Shown here: positions 8,463 through 17,902 of the stretch, piece after piece | Layout: each line of letters opens with the position of its first letter | How positions within the stretch are numbered: position 1 is the first letter of the stretch | Assembly (NCBI GenBank): GCA_016711125.1 | Contig: JADJTQ010000002.1 | Span: forward strand, 1,054,001 to 1,118,000 | Source of the DNA: Saprospiraceae bacterium | Lineage (GTDB): Bacteria; Bacteroidota; Bacteroidia; Chitinophagales; Saprospiraceae | DNA length: 64,000 bases | Reading direction: 5' to 3' | The notes under the pieces: generated by a model | What the model saw: only the letters and a program-made list of their open reading frames with translations | What the model was told of the DNA's origin: nothing | The model's database searches: none | Program-made: the position numbers and the translations under genes

Positions 8463-9900
8463 AGGTTATTGGTTATTTATTGTAATTGGGCTTGGTTGGT
8501 CAAATATTGGCTGCAGTCAATCGAGCAAACAGGGTAAGGCATACTCAATGGAAGATTTTGAAAGCGATAGTTGCTTTCAATCAGCTGGTGTGAGCTTAGC
8601 AATCTTGGACATTTTGAATGACTCAATTTTGGTGGCACTTAAACCATCTCATGCTCTGCCTCCCGCATCAACACAAAAGATCCTGGTCACCGCACTCGCA
8701 TTGAAGGTCATGGGCGCGGATTTTCAATTTCAAACGCGAATTGGCCACACCGGTACCATTCGACATGATACTTTATTTGGTAACCTCATCATCAGAGGCT
8801 TTGGTGATCCCTCATTAGGGTCAGCTCATTTTCCAGAAACTGCATGGAATGATGTTATGGAGGCATTGGTAAAGTTTGTTTCTGATAAGGGTATTCGCCA
8901 CATTGCCGGAACAATCATAGGAGATGCAAGTTTTTATGGTCTGGATGCCATAGCACAGACCTGGCCTTATCAGGATTTGGCAAATTATTATGGAGCCTTC
9001 TGTACCGGATTGAATTTTCATGACAACAAACATTCATTGCACTTCAAGCAAAATCTCACACCGGGTGCAGAAGTTAATCAACTCGAAATAGCACCGGAAG
9101 TACCGGGATTATCTATCCGGTCATTGGTCAAAACAGGACCTCGAGGTAGTGGCGACGAGGCCTATATTATGGGGGCACCTTTACAGACAAATCGCTATGT
9201 AAGGGGTACCATTCCACCCGGTAGCGGGACTTTCACCATTGAAGGCTCGTTGCCCGATCCGCCCTATTTTCTGGCGTATCACCTCAAAAAGAATTTGGCT
9301 GCAAGGGGAATAAGTAGCGGCGAGATCCAGGCTAACTATGAAAATACGCTTGATGTTGTGGAGTGGTTTGGCACCTTGAATTCTCCGGCCTTAAGAAGGA
9401 TCGTCAATTTGACCAATCAGAATAGTATTAATCTCTTTGCGGAAGCCTTGGGTATGAGGGCACAAGATAGTCTGGCGGTCAAAAACGGTGACTGGATGAT
9501 AGATTTTTGGGCGGAAAAAAAGGTTGATATGCGAGGTTGTCACTTTGAAGATTATTCGGGTTTATCTCCCTTTAATGCTTTAAGTGCCCAGGCAATGGTT
9601 CAGATACTCCGCATCATCCATGAAGATCAGACGATCTGGCCAGATTTTCTCGAAAGTCTGGCAGTAGCAGGCCAATCCGGCACCCTCCGGTCTTTTTTAA
9701 AATCAACTAAGGCAGAAGGTAGAGTTTTTGCTAAAAGCGGTTTGATCAGTGGTGTTCGAAGTTACGCTGGTTATATGGTTTCAGAATCAGGCAAGTGGTA
9801 CGCCTTTGATATTATGACCCATAATTCTGCTTGTGGTGCGCAACAAGTGCGGAAGAAATTAGAACAATTGTTAGAGACCCTGTATCTTTCGCTACCTTAA
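8452..9900 (+). CDS. dacB: D-alanyl-D-alanine carboxypeptidase/endopeptidase (PBP4, S13 family), lipoprotein-like
   Basis: 482 residues. Catalytic motifs of the S13 family are complete: STQK at 73-76 (nucleophile Ser73), SIN at 325-327 and KSG at 428-430. The large insert between SxxK and SxN is the PBP4 domain II/III. The enzyme cleaves D-Ala-D-Ala stem peptides and 4-3 cross-links in periplasmic peptidoglycan. The N-terminus (hydrophobic stretch ending SNIGC, Cys21) looks like a lipobox, so it may be anchored by lipid instead of being soluble. The gene overlaps the preceding metallohydrolase gene and is followed 13 bases later by a lipoprotein methyltransferase gene. Confidence 0.9.
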   Translation: MMYKGYWLFIVIGLGWSNIGCSQSSKQGKAYSMEDFESDSCFQSAGVSLAILDILNDSILVALKPSHALPPASTQKILVTALALKVMGADFQFQTRIGHTGTIRHDTLFGNLIIRGFGDPSLGSAHFPETAWNDVMEALVKFVSDKGIRHIAGTIIGDASFYGLDAIAQTWPYQDLANYYGAFCTGLNFHDNKHSLHFKQNLTPGAEVNQLEIAPEVPGLSIRSLVKTGPRGSGDEAYIMGAPLQTNRYVRGTIPPGSGTFTIEGSLPDPPYFLAYHLKKNLAARGISSGEIQANYENTLDVVEWFGTLNSPALRRIVNLTNQNSINLFAEALGMRAQDSLAVKNGDWMIDFWAEKKVDMRGCHFEDYSGLSPFNALSAQAMVQILRIIHEDQTIWPDFLESLAVAGQSGTLRSFLKSTKAEGRVFAKSGLISGVRSYAGYMVSESGKWYAFDIMTHNSACGAQQVRKKLEQLLETLYLSLP

Positions 9901-9913
9901 AATCTTTGACCAC

Positions 9914-10606
9914 ATGAGGCTTCTGTTCCAAAGCTTGTACTTTCAGCTACTTCTTACGGCTTTGGCCTGTAATAATAATGGCAGAACACCATCGGTGGAT
10001 ATCGAAGAGCAGTCGGAGGAGCAAAAGTGGAGTCAGGAGATCGATTTTAAAGATAAGGTATCTGCCTATGAAGATGAGAACAGAGATATTTGGCAGAAAC
10101 CTGATCGAGTGATCGATATTTTAGGACCACTTGATAACAAAACTGTTGTGGATCTGGGTGCAGGAACAGGCTACTTTGCCTTCCGGTTGGTTCCTAAGGC
10201 CAAAAAAGTAATCGCCGTTGATATCGATGAGGATTTCGTCAGTTTCATGGAGAAGAAGCGTAAGCTACTACCTGCAGATCTCCGGGAAAAGTTTGAAGCC
10301 AGACTGGCACAACCTGATGATCCTCATCTGATAAAAAACGAAGCAGATGCATTACTTATCGTCAATACATATGCTTACCTGCAAAATCGCATTGAATACT
10401 TTACAAATTTGCAAAAGTTGCTAAAACCAAATTCGAAGATTGTTGTGATCGAATTTAAGATGAAAAATATACCGAATGGCCCACCGGATGAAGAAAAAGT
10501 AGGAATCTCAACTGTTGAAATAGAACTATCGGCAGCGGGCTTTAGAGATATTGATGTTGATGATCAAACTCTTGATTATCAGTATATTGTGACTGCTCGT
10601 TCGTGA
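9914..10606 (+). CDS. predicted lipoprotein with class I SAM-methyltransferase domain
   Basis: 230 residues. The N-terminus is a signal sequence with lipobox LTALAC (Cys19), then a charged linker. A Rossmann-type methyltransferase fold starts near residue 70, with motif I VVDLGAGTGYFAFRL followed by the acidic KKVIAVDIDEDF. The later part (FTNLQKLLKPNSKIVVIEFK) fits motifs IV-V. Such proteins occur widely in Bacteroidota and Planctomycetes, and their substrate is unknown. A SAM-dependent enzyme outside the cytoplasm is odd because SAM is not expected there; see findings. It lies 13 bases after the PBP4 gene and is probably co-transcribed. Confidence 0.78.
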   Translation: MRLLFQSLYFQLLLTALACNNNGRTPSVDIEEQSEEQKWSQEIDFKDKVSAYEDENRDIWQKPDRVIDILGPLDNKTVVDLGAGTGYFAFRLVPKAKKVIAVDIDEDFVSFMEKKRKLLPADLREKFEARLAQPDDPHLIKNEADALLIVNTYAYLQNRIEYFTNLQKLLKPNSKIVVIEFKMKNIPNGPPDEEKVGISTVEIELSAAGFRDIDVDDQTLDYQYIVTARS

Positions 10607-10738
10607 TACTAGTCGATCATCTATCCGCTCTTGTTTGGATTAAAATCATCACCCTAAGACAGTAAAAACAACAAAGAGATGATGCACTTCGTCAGTTTTT
10701 TATCTTTACGTTTTATATAGTTTAGCTATCAATAAATA

Positions 10739-12005
10739 ATGGCAGTAGACGTAATACTGGGCCTTCAATGGGGAGACGAGGGTAAAGGTAAAATTGTAGA
10801 TTTTCTCGCACCAAATTACCGCATCATCTGTAGATTTCAAGGAGGACCTAATGCAGGCCATACATTGAAGTTTGAAGGTAAGAAGCATGTGCTCCACGAT
10901 ACCGTCTGGTATTTTCAGGCCTGACCTGGTCAATGTGATCGGTAACGGACTGGTAATTGACCCTATTACCCTTGCCAAAGAATTGAAAGCAGTTAAAGAA
11001 GCAGGTGTCACGATAGACAAGAATCTGTTGGTGGCCAGAAAGGCTCATCTTATATTACCTACGCACCGTCTGCTTGACCAGGCATCCGAAGCTCATAAGG
11101 GTAAAGAAAAAATTGGCTCAACTCTACGCGGTATCGGGCCAACCTACATGGACAAGACCGGTCGAAACGGACTGAGAGTAGGAGACATCCAATCTGCGGA
11201 TTTTGAGCATAAATACCAAGCACTTAAGGACAAGCACCTTGGATTACTCAAGATTTATCCTCAGCTGGACTTTGATCTTGAGCGGGAAGAAGCTATTTGG
11301 ATGGAAAATCTGGAACATCTTCGCGCTTTACCATTTATCGACGGAGAGTATTTCATCAATCAGGCTCTGGACAAAGGTCAGAAAGTATTGGCTGAGGGAG
11401 CTCAGGGTAGTATGCTGGATATTGATTTTGGTACTTACCCTTATGTCACCTCTTCCAACACAATAACTGCTGGTGCCTGCATAGGACTTGGTATCGCACC
11501 AAGTAAGATTGGAGAAGTTATTGGTATCACCAAGGCCTATTGTACCAGGGTGGGAAGCGGACCTTTTCCATCTGAACTCGATGATGATGATGGGAAAAAG
11601 TTAGCCCAGATAGGCATGGAGTTTGGCGCCACCACCGGAAGACCTCGCCGCTGCGGATGGTTGGACGTGCCCCAACTGCTATACACTATCATGATCAATG
11701 GTGTAACCCAGCTGGTAATGACCAAAATTGATGTCCTTGATACTTTTGAATCGATTAAAATAGCCAGGGCTTATCAAATGAATAACGGAGAGACTACTAC
11801 TCTGCCATTTGATATTTGTGATAATGACATTACACCCATTTGGAAATCTTATCGGGGCTGGAATACCAGCCTGGAAACCATTACTTCATATCAAGCTCTC
11901 CCGGCAATGACCAAAACTTATATTCAAGACCTGGAGACCCAACTTGGAGTAAATTTTAGTATGATCAGCACGGGTCCGGAGCGATCAAAATTAATTGTAA
12001 GGTAG
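10739..12005 (+). CDS. purA: adenylosuccinate synthetase (frameshift near 10898)
   Basis: Joins IMP and aspartate with GTP in the first committed step to AMP. The N-terminus GLQWGDEGKGK has catalytic Asp13, and GGPNAGHT has His41, both at the E. coli positions. The reading frame breaks near 10893-10905: the first 61 codons run into a stop at 10922, while the rest continues in another frame from about IPSGIFRPDLVNVIGNG to the end (TGPERSKLIVR). Later motifs are intact: RGIGPTYMDK, VLAEGAQGSMLDIDFGTYPYVTSS and FGATTGRPRRCGWLD. Corrected length is about 422 residues, normal for the family. The gene is essential for purine synthesis, so the shift is most likely a sequence error. Confidence 0.93.
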
Positions 12006-12010
12006 GAAGA

Positions 12011-12502
12011 TCAAGGGCTCTTTACTGAGCCTGACGATTTCTTATATTCGCAGTCTATCTTGCAATGTCCATATAGATTGAGAGCATGATCCGTAATCTC
12101 AAATTGTAAGATATCACCCATGGTGTCTTTGATCTGCTGAATTCTGGGATCACAAAATTCTGAAACTTTTCCACAATCCTTGCATATCAGATGGTCATGT
12201 TGTTTATTGCCAAATGATTTTTCGTACTGGGCCAGGTTTTTACCGAACTGATGTTTTTTGATTAAATCGCAACTGACCAGCAATTCGAGGGTATTATATA
12301 CCGTAGCTCTGCTCACCCGGTAATTTTGATTTTTCATGTGAATGTAAAGTGCCTCCGCGTCAAAGTGATCGGTGCGATTGTAGATCTCTTCCAGGATGGC
12401 ATAACGTTCGGGAGTCTTTCTGAGTCCTTGGGTCTCCAGGTGGGTCGAAAATATGTCTTTGACTTCGTTGAAAATATCTAGAATAGTTCTTTGCCCGGCC
12501 AT
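12011..12502 (-). CDS. fur: Fur-family metal-responsive transcriptional repressor
   Basis: 163 residues with a winged helix-turn-helix N-terminus (LRKTPERYAILEEIYNRTDHFDAEALY, YRVSRATVYNTLELL) and a C-terminal metal-binding dimer domain. HDHLICKDCGK gives the HxH and CxxC ligands, and FCDPRIQQI, HALNLYGHC and the last CE supply further candidates. It is Fur or PerR-like: the sequence alone does not settle iron versus peroxide sensing. Four bases separate it from the rel/spoT gene upstream, so the two are probably co-transcribed. This neighbourhood (rel-fur-purA) recurs in Bacteroidota. Confidence 0.88.
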   Translation of the reverse strand: MAGQRTILDIFNEVKDIFSTHLETQGLRKTPERYAILEEIYNRTDHFDAEALYIHMKNQNYRVSRATVYNTLELLVSCDLIKKHQFGKNLAQYEKSFGNKQHDHLICKDCGKVSEFCDPRIQQIKDTMGDILQFEITDHALNLYGHCKIDCEYKKSSGSVKSP

Positions 12503-12506
12503 CTGA

Positions 12507-14728
12507 TTAATCGGTTCTGGTTACAGTAGATACGCCCTGCAAAGACTTTAAAGCACGAATCGCCTGGTTAAGTTGATTGATGTTGGTCACGATCAGGCTG
12601 ATTTTGCCCTCATAATATCCTTCGTCACCGGCCATCGAAAATGACCGGATGTTCATCCCTAGTTTCGAAGAAATCTCACCGGTCACTCTTTCGATTACCC
12701 CTGGCCCATCATCGATACCGGTGATTACCAAATTGGCGATAAATTCGGTGCCGGTTTGACTTGACCACTCCGCATTCAGCGTGCGATAACCAAAATTGGT
12801 CATCATGTTTTCAGCATTTGGGCAGGCAGTGCGGTGTATTTTTACACCGCTATTGGTACCAACAAACGCGAAAATATCATCACCCATCACCGGATTGCAG
12901 CAGGTCGCAAATGAATAGTCATATTGTTCGCCCGGTTCACCATTGATTGATATTAATTGTCTGGAGGTTGATTTGGGTTTACGGCTTTTTTTGATTTGTG
13001 GCGCCGGCTCTGCTACGGTTTCGACTTTTTTAATCTTAGGGGTATCAAACAAAATCCGGCCGTGTTCTACCTTGTATTCTTTGAGATCAGCCAGGTTAAT
13101 ATATCCATTGTAGAGTGAAGCAAAGAGATCGGTACGGTTTTTAAAGCCGTAGTGTTTAGCAATATTGTCGGCATTGACCTCGAGATCCAGTTTAAGATGG
13201 CTAAGTTTCCGTTCAAGCATCTCTTTGCCCATGTCAGCCAGTTTGCGAATGTCTTCGCGAAGTGCCGATTTGATTTTTGATTTTGCCCGCCCAGTGACTA
13301 CCATCTTTAACCAATCTTCATTGGGTTTCTGATTTTTACTGGTAGTTACATGTACTTGGTCTCCATTATCCAATTCATAACCCATCGGCACTAGCCTGTT
13401 GTTGACCTTGACGGCCGTGCAGTGGTAGCCAACATCCGTATGGATACTAAATGCAAAATCGAGTGCCGTAGCCCCTTTGGGTAATATTTTCATGTCTCCC
13501 TTTGGAGTATAGACAAAGACCTCTTCATTAAAAAGGTTACTTTTAAAATCAGTGACAAATTCAAGGGCATCTTTGTCAACATCTTCCATTAGGTCACGAA
13601 TGTTGTCGAGCCAGGCATCATAGAGATCTTGCTGACTTTTGATTTCCTTGTACTTCCAGTGAGCTGCAAACCCCGTTCGGCAATTTCGTCCATCCGTTCA
13701 CTTCTGATCTGAACCTCGACATATTTGCCCTTAGGGCCAATAACCGTAGTGTGCAAGGATTCGTAACCATTTGACTTGGGGTGGTAATCCAGTCTTTGAG
13801 TCGTTCGGGGATGGGAGTATGCACGTCGGTCACAATCGAATACACTTGCCAACACATGGGTTTTTCTTTTTCCCGCTTGACATCTACTATGATCCGCACC
13901 GCAAATAGATCATAGATCTCTTCAAACGGCACATTCTTTTTCTTAATTTTATTAAAGATGGAAGAGATCGATTTGGGACGACCATGAATGCGATAGTTTA
14001 TTTTCAACTCATCTAACTTCTCTCGCAGAGGATCGATAAATTCATTGATATAGGAATTTCTTTTGCCTTTTAGTTTCTTGCAGCTTTTGAGCGATCTCAT
14101 CATATTGGTCTCGCTCGGTGATCTTCATGCAAAGATCTTGAAACTCAGTCTTTAAATTGTAGAGACCGAGACGATGAGCCAGAGGGGCATAGATATAGCT
14201 AGTCTCAGCCGCAATCCGAAGTTGTTTGTGCTTAGGCATGGCACCGATGGTACGCATGTTGTGAACCCGGTCGGCCATCTTAATAAGAACCACCCTGACG
14301 TCATAAATGAGGGTGCTAAGTACTTTTTTGAAGTTTTCAGCCTGAGCTGTAGTCGGATTGAAGTCTCTTTTTAATTTGGTAAGACCATCGACAATATTGG
14401 CAATTTTATCTCCAAAGCGGGCACGGATGTCGGCAAGAGTCACTGCGGTATCTTCAACCACATCATGAAGCAGTGCGGCTACGATCGCAGTCGGGCCAAG
14501 ACCAATTTCTTCCGCACAAATACGAGCTACTTCGATTGGATGCAAGATGTAGGGTTCTCCTGATTTGCGTCGCTGCTCTCGATGGGCCTCCACAGCCATC
14601 TCATAGGCGAACCGAATATTCTTCTTGTCGGCATCGTCCATATCCACTTTGATTGACTTCAGTAGCTTTCGGTAAGCTGATTGGATCAACTTACGGTCAT
14701 CTACTGTATCATGTGCTATCGGAGGCAT
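12507..14728 (-). CDS. RelA/SpoT bifunctional (p)ppGpp synthetase/hydrolase (three frameshifts)
   Basis: Makes and degrades the stringent-response alarmone. Order of domains: HD hydrolase (HPIEVARICAEE, ALLHDVVEDT, FGDKIANIVDGLTKL), synthetase (YRIHGRPKSISSIFNKI, YDLFAVRIIV, then NGYESLHTTV), TGS (VFVYTPKGDMKILPKGATALDFAF), helical/zinc-finger region (SFATCCNPVMGDDI) and a C-terminal ACT domain. Corrected length is about 740 residues. Three indels break the frame: an extra A at 14061-14064, a missing base in the G run 13778-13781, and one in the C run 13671-13674. All sit in homopolymers and removing them restores canonical family sequence, so they are probably sequence errors. fur follows after 4 bases. 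Confidence 0.92.
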
Positions 14729-15151
14729 ATTGTGTCGCTGTTACGATTAAAAAACAATAATTGTACCTGCTTAGTTCTATCGCTAACTTCTTGATAACAA
14801 ATCTAATAGAAATTTGGCAGCCTTTGGTTTATTGGCTTGGTATGATTTTGAGAAAGTGGTATTTCTGATTATTAGGCTAAACCCGTTTTAGGCATTAGTC
14901 TTTCTAATGCCTAAATTGACGATTGAAAATCAAAAACTTAAACTAAGTAGTTGAAAACCCAAGTGATTTGGTTTTCAATATCAGAATTTTAACCCATTCT
15001 GGCACCGAAGAGGCCTGATAAATCATTGATCATCAATAATTTATCAACCGATGATGATTAATGTCACAGTCAGACAAGCCTTGCTTCGTTTGACACTTTG
15101 GGCGGAATAGGTATTTTTAATGCATATTCCGGGTTAAAATCAAAAACATTT
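14729..15151. other. intergenic region, no gene seen
   Basis: AT-rich, without a credible open frame. It holds the perfect inverted repeat at 14887-14915 and further weak dyads around 15021-15060. It lies between the divergent rel/spoT gene and the tRNA-Leu gene. Confidence 0.6.
14887..14915. repeat. perfect 12-bp inverted repeat with 5-base loop
   Basis: TTTAGGCATTAG, loop TCTTT, then CTAATGCCTAAA. The arms match without mismatch. It lies 159 bases upstream of the rel/spoT start and 265 bases before the tRNA, and has no T-tract on either side. It could be a protein-binding dyad or an RNA hairpin; the sequence does not decide. Confidence 0.6.
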
Positions 15152-15159
15152 TATCTTTG
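15152..15159 (+). promoter_or_regulatory. -7 element TATCTTTG before tRNA-Leu(UAG)
   Basis: An exact TAnnTTTG match that ends 20 bases before the mature tRNA 5' end. No convincing -33 TTG is seen at the usual spacing. Confidence 0.5.
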
Positions 15160-15179
15160 CAGCCTCCATATTTGAAATA

Positions 15180-15261
15180 GCGGGTGTGGTGGAATTGGTA
15201 GACACGCTAGACTTAGGATCTAGTGCCGCAAGGTGTGGGAGTTCGAGTCTCTTCACCCGCA
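15180..15261 (+). tRNA. tRNA-Leu (anticodon UAG)
   Basis: The acceptor arm GCGGGTG pairs with CACCCGC, with discriminator A at 15261 and no encoded CCA. The anticodon stem CTAGA/TCTAG encloses a seven-base loop whose anticodon TAG is at 15214-15216, reading CUA. A long variable arm (class II) and the T-loop GTTCGAGTC fit leucine. Confidence 0.96.
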
Positions 15262-15269
15262 CGTAAAAA

Positions 15270-15308
15270 AGGACGGCTGTCATAACATTTGGCGGCCGTT
15301 CTGCTTTT
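15270..15308 (+). terminator. hairpin after tRNA-Leu(UAG)
   Basis: An eight-pair stem (AGGACGGC with GCCGTTCT, one G-U pair) and a 17-base loop, followed by GCTTTT. It lies 8 bases after the tRNA, so it is a plausible intrinsic terminator, though the loop is long and the T-tract short. Confidence 0.45.
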
Positions 15309-15423
15309 AAATCCTGCCTCCAGCCATCGCTAATAATCGACATTTAGTTTACTTTAGTTATCGAACTATTAAGCGACGAGAATTTGCCGTTTTAGCATTT
15401 CCTCGTGGCTGTTATCAACCTTA

Positions 15424-15455
15424 TTTGTTTTAAAGCGTTTGGAGTACTATTTTTG
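15424..15455 (+). promoter_or_regulatory. Bacteroidota-type promoter for tig
   Basis: TTTG at 15424-15427, a 20-base spacer, then TATTTTTG at 15448-15455. Both halves fit the -33/-7 consensus of the primary sigma factor of Bacteroidota. The start codon of tig is 69 bases further. Confidence 0.6.
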
Positions 15456-15523
15456 CGGCCATTTTTATCAGGAGCCTTGACTGTGGGGATCTTAGATGAG
15501 TTACAAATAATCCGAGAAATAAT

Positions 15524-16966
15524 ATGAGTGTCATCCGAACAGACAAAAATAATAACGAAGCTACCCTTGCCCTCAACATTGTCAAGAGTGACTATGAGCC
15601 AAAACTCTCCGAGGAACTAAAAAAATATCAGCAGAAAGCTCAAATGAAGGGTTTTCGCAAAGGCAAGGTACCTAAGAGTGTCATTCGGAAAATGTATGGT
15701 AAAGCCATGCTGGCTGATGTGATCAATGCATTGATTCAGGAAAAACTCGGTGGATATATTGAATCAGAAAAACTTGACCTTCTCGGACAGCCCCTCCCAT
15801 CTAAGGAACAAAAGATCTATGATTTTAATCTGGACAATTCAGGAGACTTCACTTTCCTTTTTGACGTAGGACTATCTCCAGTCCTTGAGTTGACCGGAGT
15901 AGCTGCCGAAACAGTCTTCAAACGCCCCAAAGTTGAAGTGACCCACGAGATGATTGACAAAGATCTCCAAGCGGCACGTAAGCGATATGGTCAGGAAGTT
16001 CATCCGGAAAAGGACTTTAGAGATGATGATCGACTATTACTCAACGCCAAAGAGCTTGAGGGTGACGTTCTGAAAAATGACGGATTTGAGACCTCTTTTC
16101 AAATTCTCATCTCAAACATCGCAGATCAATCCTTAAGAGATCAGGTGAAAAAAATGCTGAAGGAAGATACCTTTCGCTTTAATATTTATGAGCTTGAACC
16201 CGATCGTTCAGAAGACTACGTAAAAAAGTACCTACTCAATCTTGCGAAAGAAGATATGGACCGGGAAACCGGACAAATGTTTGAGGCAACGATTAGTGAG
16301 GTAAATCGTATCGATCCAGCCGAACTGAATGAAGCCTTTTTTGGTCAGGCCTTTGGAGAAGGGGCGGTATCTTCGGAAGATGAGGCCCGGGCAAAAGTGA
16401 AAGAGCAGATAGAAGCCTTTTATGACAGGCAGGCAGAAGCATTGATGTTTCGGGATTTTCAAGAGAAACTATTGGAAATAAACCAGGTCACCTTGCCCGA
16501 CGAATTCCTGAAGAGGTGGCTCGTAGCCAGCAACGATAATCTGCAAGAAAAGCAACTAACCCATGAATATCCCGATTTTTCACGCAATCTTAACTGGACG
16601 CTGATCGAACGAAAGATCAAGGATAAATTTGAGCTAAAAGTTGAAATGGATGAGGTTAAAGAGGTCATGCGTAATCAGATCAGACAGTACTTTGGAAACT
16701 ATCCGGTCACAAATGAGATCCTTGATAGTTCGGTAGACCGTATGATGGCTGATCAAGAGCAGTTTAACCGGGCCTATGCAGAATGTATGTCAGACAAGGT
16801 TTTTGAAACTATACGAGACAACGTTACTCTGCAAGATGATCCGGTTAGCTTAGAAGAATTTCAAGAGTTGGTAAAAGAGGCACAAGCAGCCAAGCAACAT
16901 CATCACGACCATGATCACGACCATCATCACGATCATGATCACGACCATGATCACGAAGAGGAATGA
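15524..16966 (+). CDS. tig: trigger factor with His/Asp-rich C-terminal tail
   Basis: 480 residues. Ribosome-associated chaperone that binds nascent chains at the exit tunnel. The N-terminal ribosome-binding domain holds the signature MKGFRKGKVPKSVIRK (about 41-56), with the GFRxGKxP motif. Next comes a PPIase-position domain, which is poorly conserved here as in other Bacteroidota, and a long helical C-terminal domain. The last 22 residues (459-480) contain 12 His, 7 Asp and 3 Glu, an obvious metal-binding tail, unusual for length and purity. clpP and clpX follow, the common tig-clpP-clpX order. A -33/-7 promoter is at 15424-15455. Confidence 0.92.
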   Translation: MSVIRTDKNNNEATLALNIVKSDYEPKLSEELKKYQQKAQMKGFRKGKVPKSVIRKMYGKAMLADVINALIQEKLGGYIESEKLDLLGQPLPSKEQKIYDFNLDNSGDFTFLFDVGLSPVLELTGVAAETVFKRPKVEVTHEMIDKDLQAARKRYGQEVHPEKDFRDDDRLLLNAKELEGDVLKNDGFETSFQILISNIADQSLRDQVKKMLKEDTFRFNIYELEPDRSEDYVKKYLLNLAKEDMDRETGQMFEATISEVNRIDPAELNEAFFGQAFGEGAVSSEDEARAKVKEQIEAFYDRQAEALMFRDFQEKLLEINQVTLPDEFLKRWLVASNDNLQEKQLTHEYPDFSRNLNWTLIERKIKDKFELKVEMDEVKEVMRNQIRQYFGNYPVTNEILDSSVDRMMADQEQFNRAYAECMSDKVFETIRDNVTLQDDPVSLEEFQELVKEAQAAKQHHHDHDHDHHHDHDHDHDHEEE

Positions 16967-17062
16967 TTCTTGTGGTTCTTTGTAAACAATTTGGCACGAA
17001 ATAGATTATAAATATGGTCTGTTTTGACATTCACAATTTTAGGCACATTTAAATCAACGAAT

Positions 17063-17767
17063 ATGTTTCACAACGATGAGTTTAAGAAGTATGCTACCAA
17101 ACACATGGGTATGGCCAGCATGCACCTCGAAAAATATATGGAGACTTCAGTACCAGATATACATGGTTTTACCCCTCATGTCATAGAAGAGCGCCAACTA
17201 AACGTGGTGGGTATGGACGTTTTTTCGCGCCTGATGATGGACAGGATCATCTTTATGGGGGTTCCTGTCAATGACTATGTTGCGAATGTGATCCAGGCAC
17301 AATTGCTTTTTTTAGAATCTACCGATCCAAAAAGAGATGTCCAGATGTTTATTAACAGTCCCGGGGGCAGTGTAATTGCCGGGTTGGGCATCTATGATAC
17401 AATGCAGTACGTCACACCAGATATCGCTACAATATGTACCGGTCTGGCCGCCTCAATGGGAGCTGTCTTGTTGGCAGCAGGATCTAAGGGCAAAAGAACC
17501 GCCCTACCGCATGCCCGGGTGATGATCCATCAACCATCAGGTGGGATGCAGGGACAGTTTGCCGATATGGAGATCAGTTACAAACTGATCAAATCGATGA
17601 AGAAGGAACTGTATGATGTATTGGCCGGTCATACGGGACAGACCTACGAGAAGATTGAGGAAGATTGCGATCGTGACAATTGGATGACAGCCACCGATGC
17701 AAAAGAATATGGACTGGTTGATGAAGTTCTGGCACGAACAACGAAAGGAGATAACAAGGATAATTAA
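17063..17767 (+). CDS. clpP: ATP-dependent Clp protease proteolytic subunit
   Basis: 234 residues from ATG 17063. A TTG at 17024 would only add non-conserved residues. ClpP forms the two-ring barrel that degrades substrates fed by ClpX. The catalytic triad is present with standard spacing: Ser131 in GLAASMGAV, His156 in MIHQPSGG and Asp205 in DRDNWM. The oxyanion-region SPGGSVIAG precedes. The roughly 35-residue N-terminal extension before the conserved core is longer than in E. coli and is presumably a propeptide. It is flanked by tig and clpX and likely shares transcripts with them. Confidence 0.95.
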   Translation: MFHNDEFKKYATKHMGMASMHLEKYMETSVPDIHGFTPHVIEERQLNVVGMDVFSRLMMDRIIFMGVPVNDYVANVIQAQLLFLESTDPKRDVQMFINSPGGSVIAGLGIYDTMQYVTPDIATICTGLAASMGAVLLAAGSKGKRTALPHARVMIHQPSGGMQGQFADMEISYKLIKSMKKELYDVLAGHTGQTYEKIEEDCDRDNWMTATDAKEYGLVDEVLARTTKGDNKDN

Positions 17768-17876
17768 TCTTGATTTGCATAACAGACTGAAGGTGTTGAC
17801 AATGGGTTTGATTCTTAAATAGGAGTGAAACTGCATCACATCATTGCTTATCTGCAAGTTTTGCAGGATATTTGTA

Positions 17877-17884
17877 TACCTTTG
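17877..17884 (+). promoter_or_regulatory. -7 element TACCTTTG before clpX
   Basis: An exact TAnnTTTG match ending 18 bases before the clpX start. It may give clpX its own transcript beside any read-through from clpP. No clear -33 half is seen. Confidence 0.4.
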
Positions 17885-17902
17885 GATATCAGTTGGTAAG
17901 AA

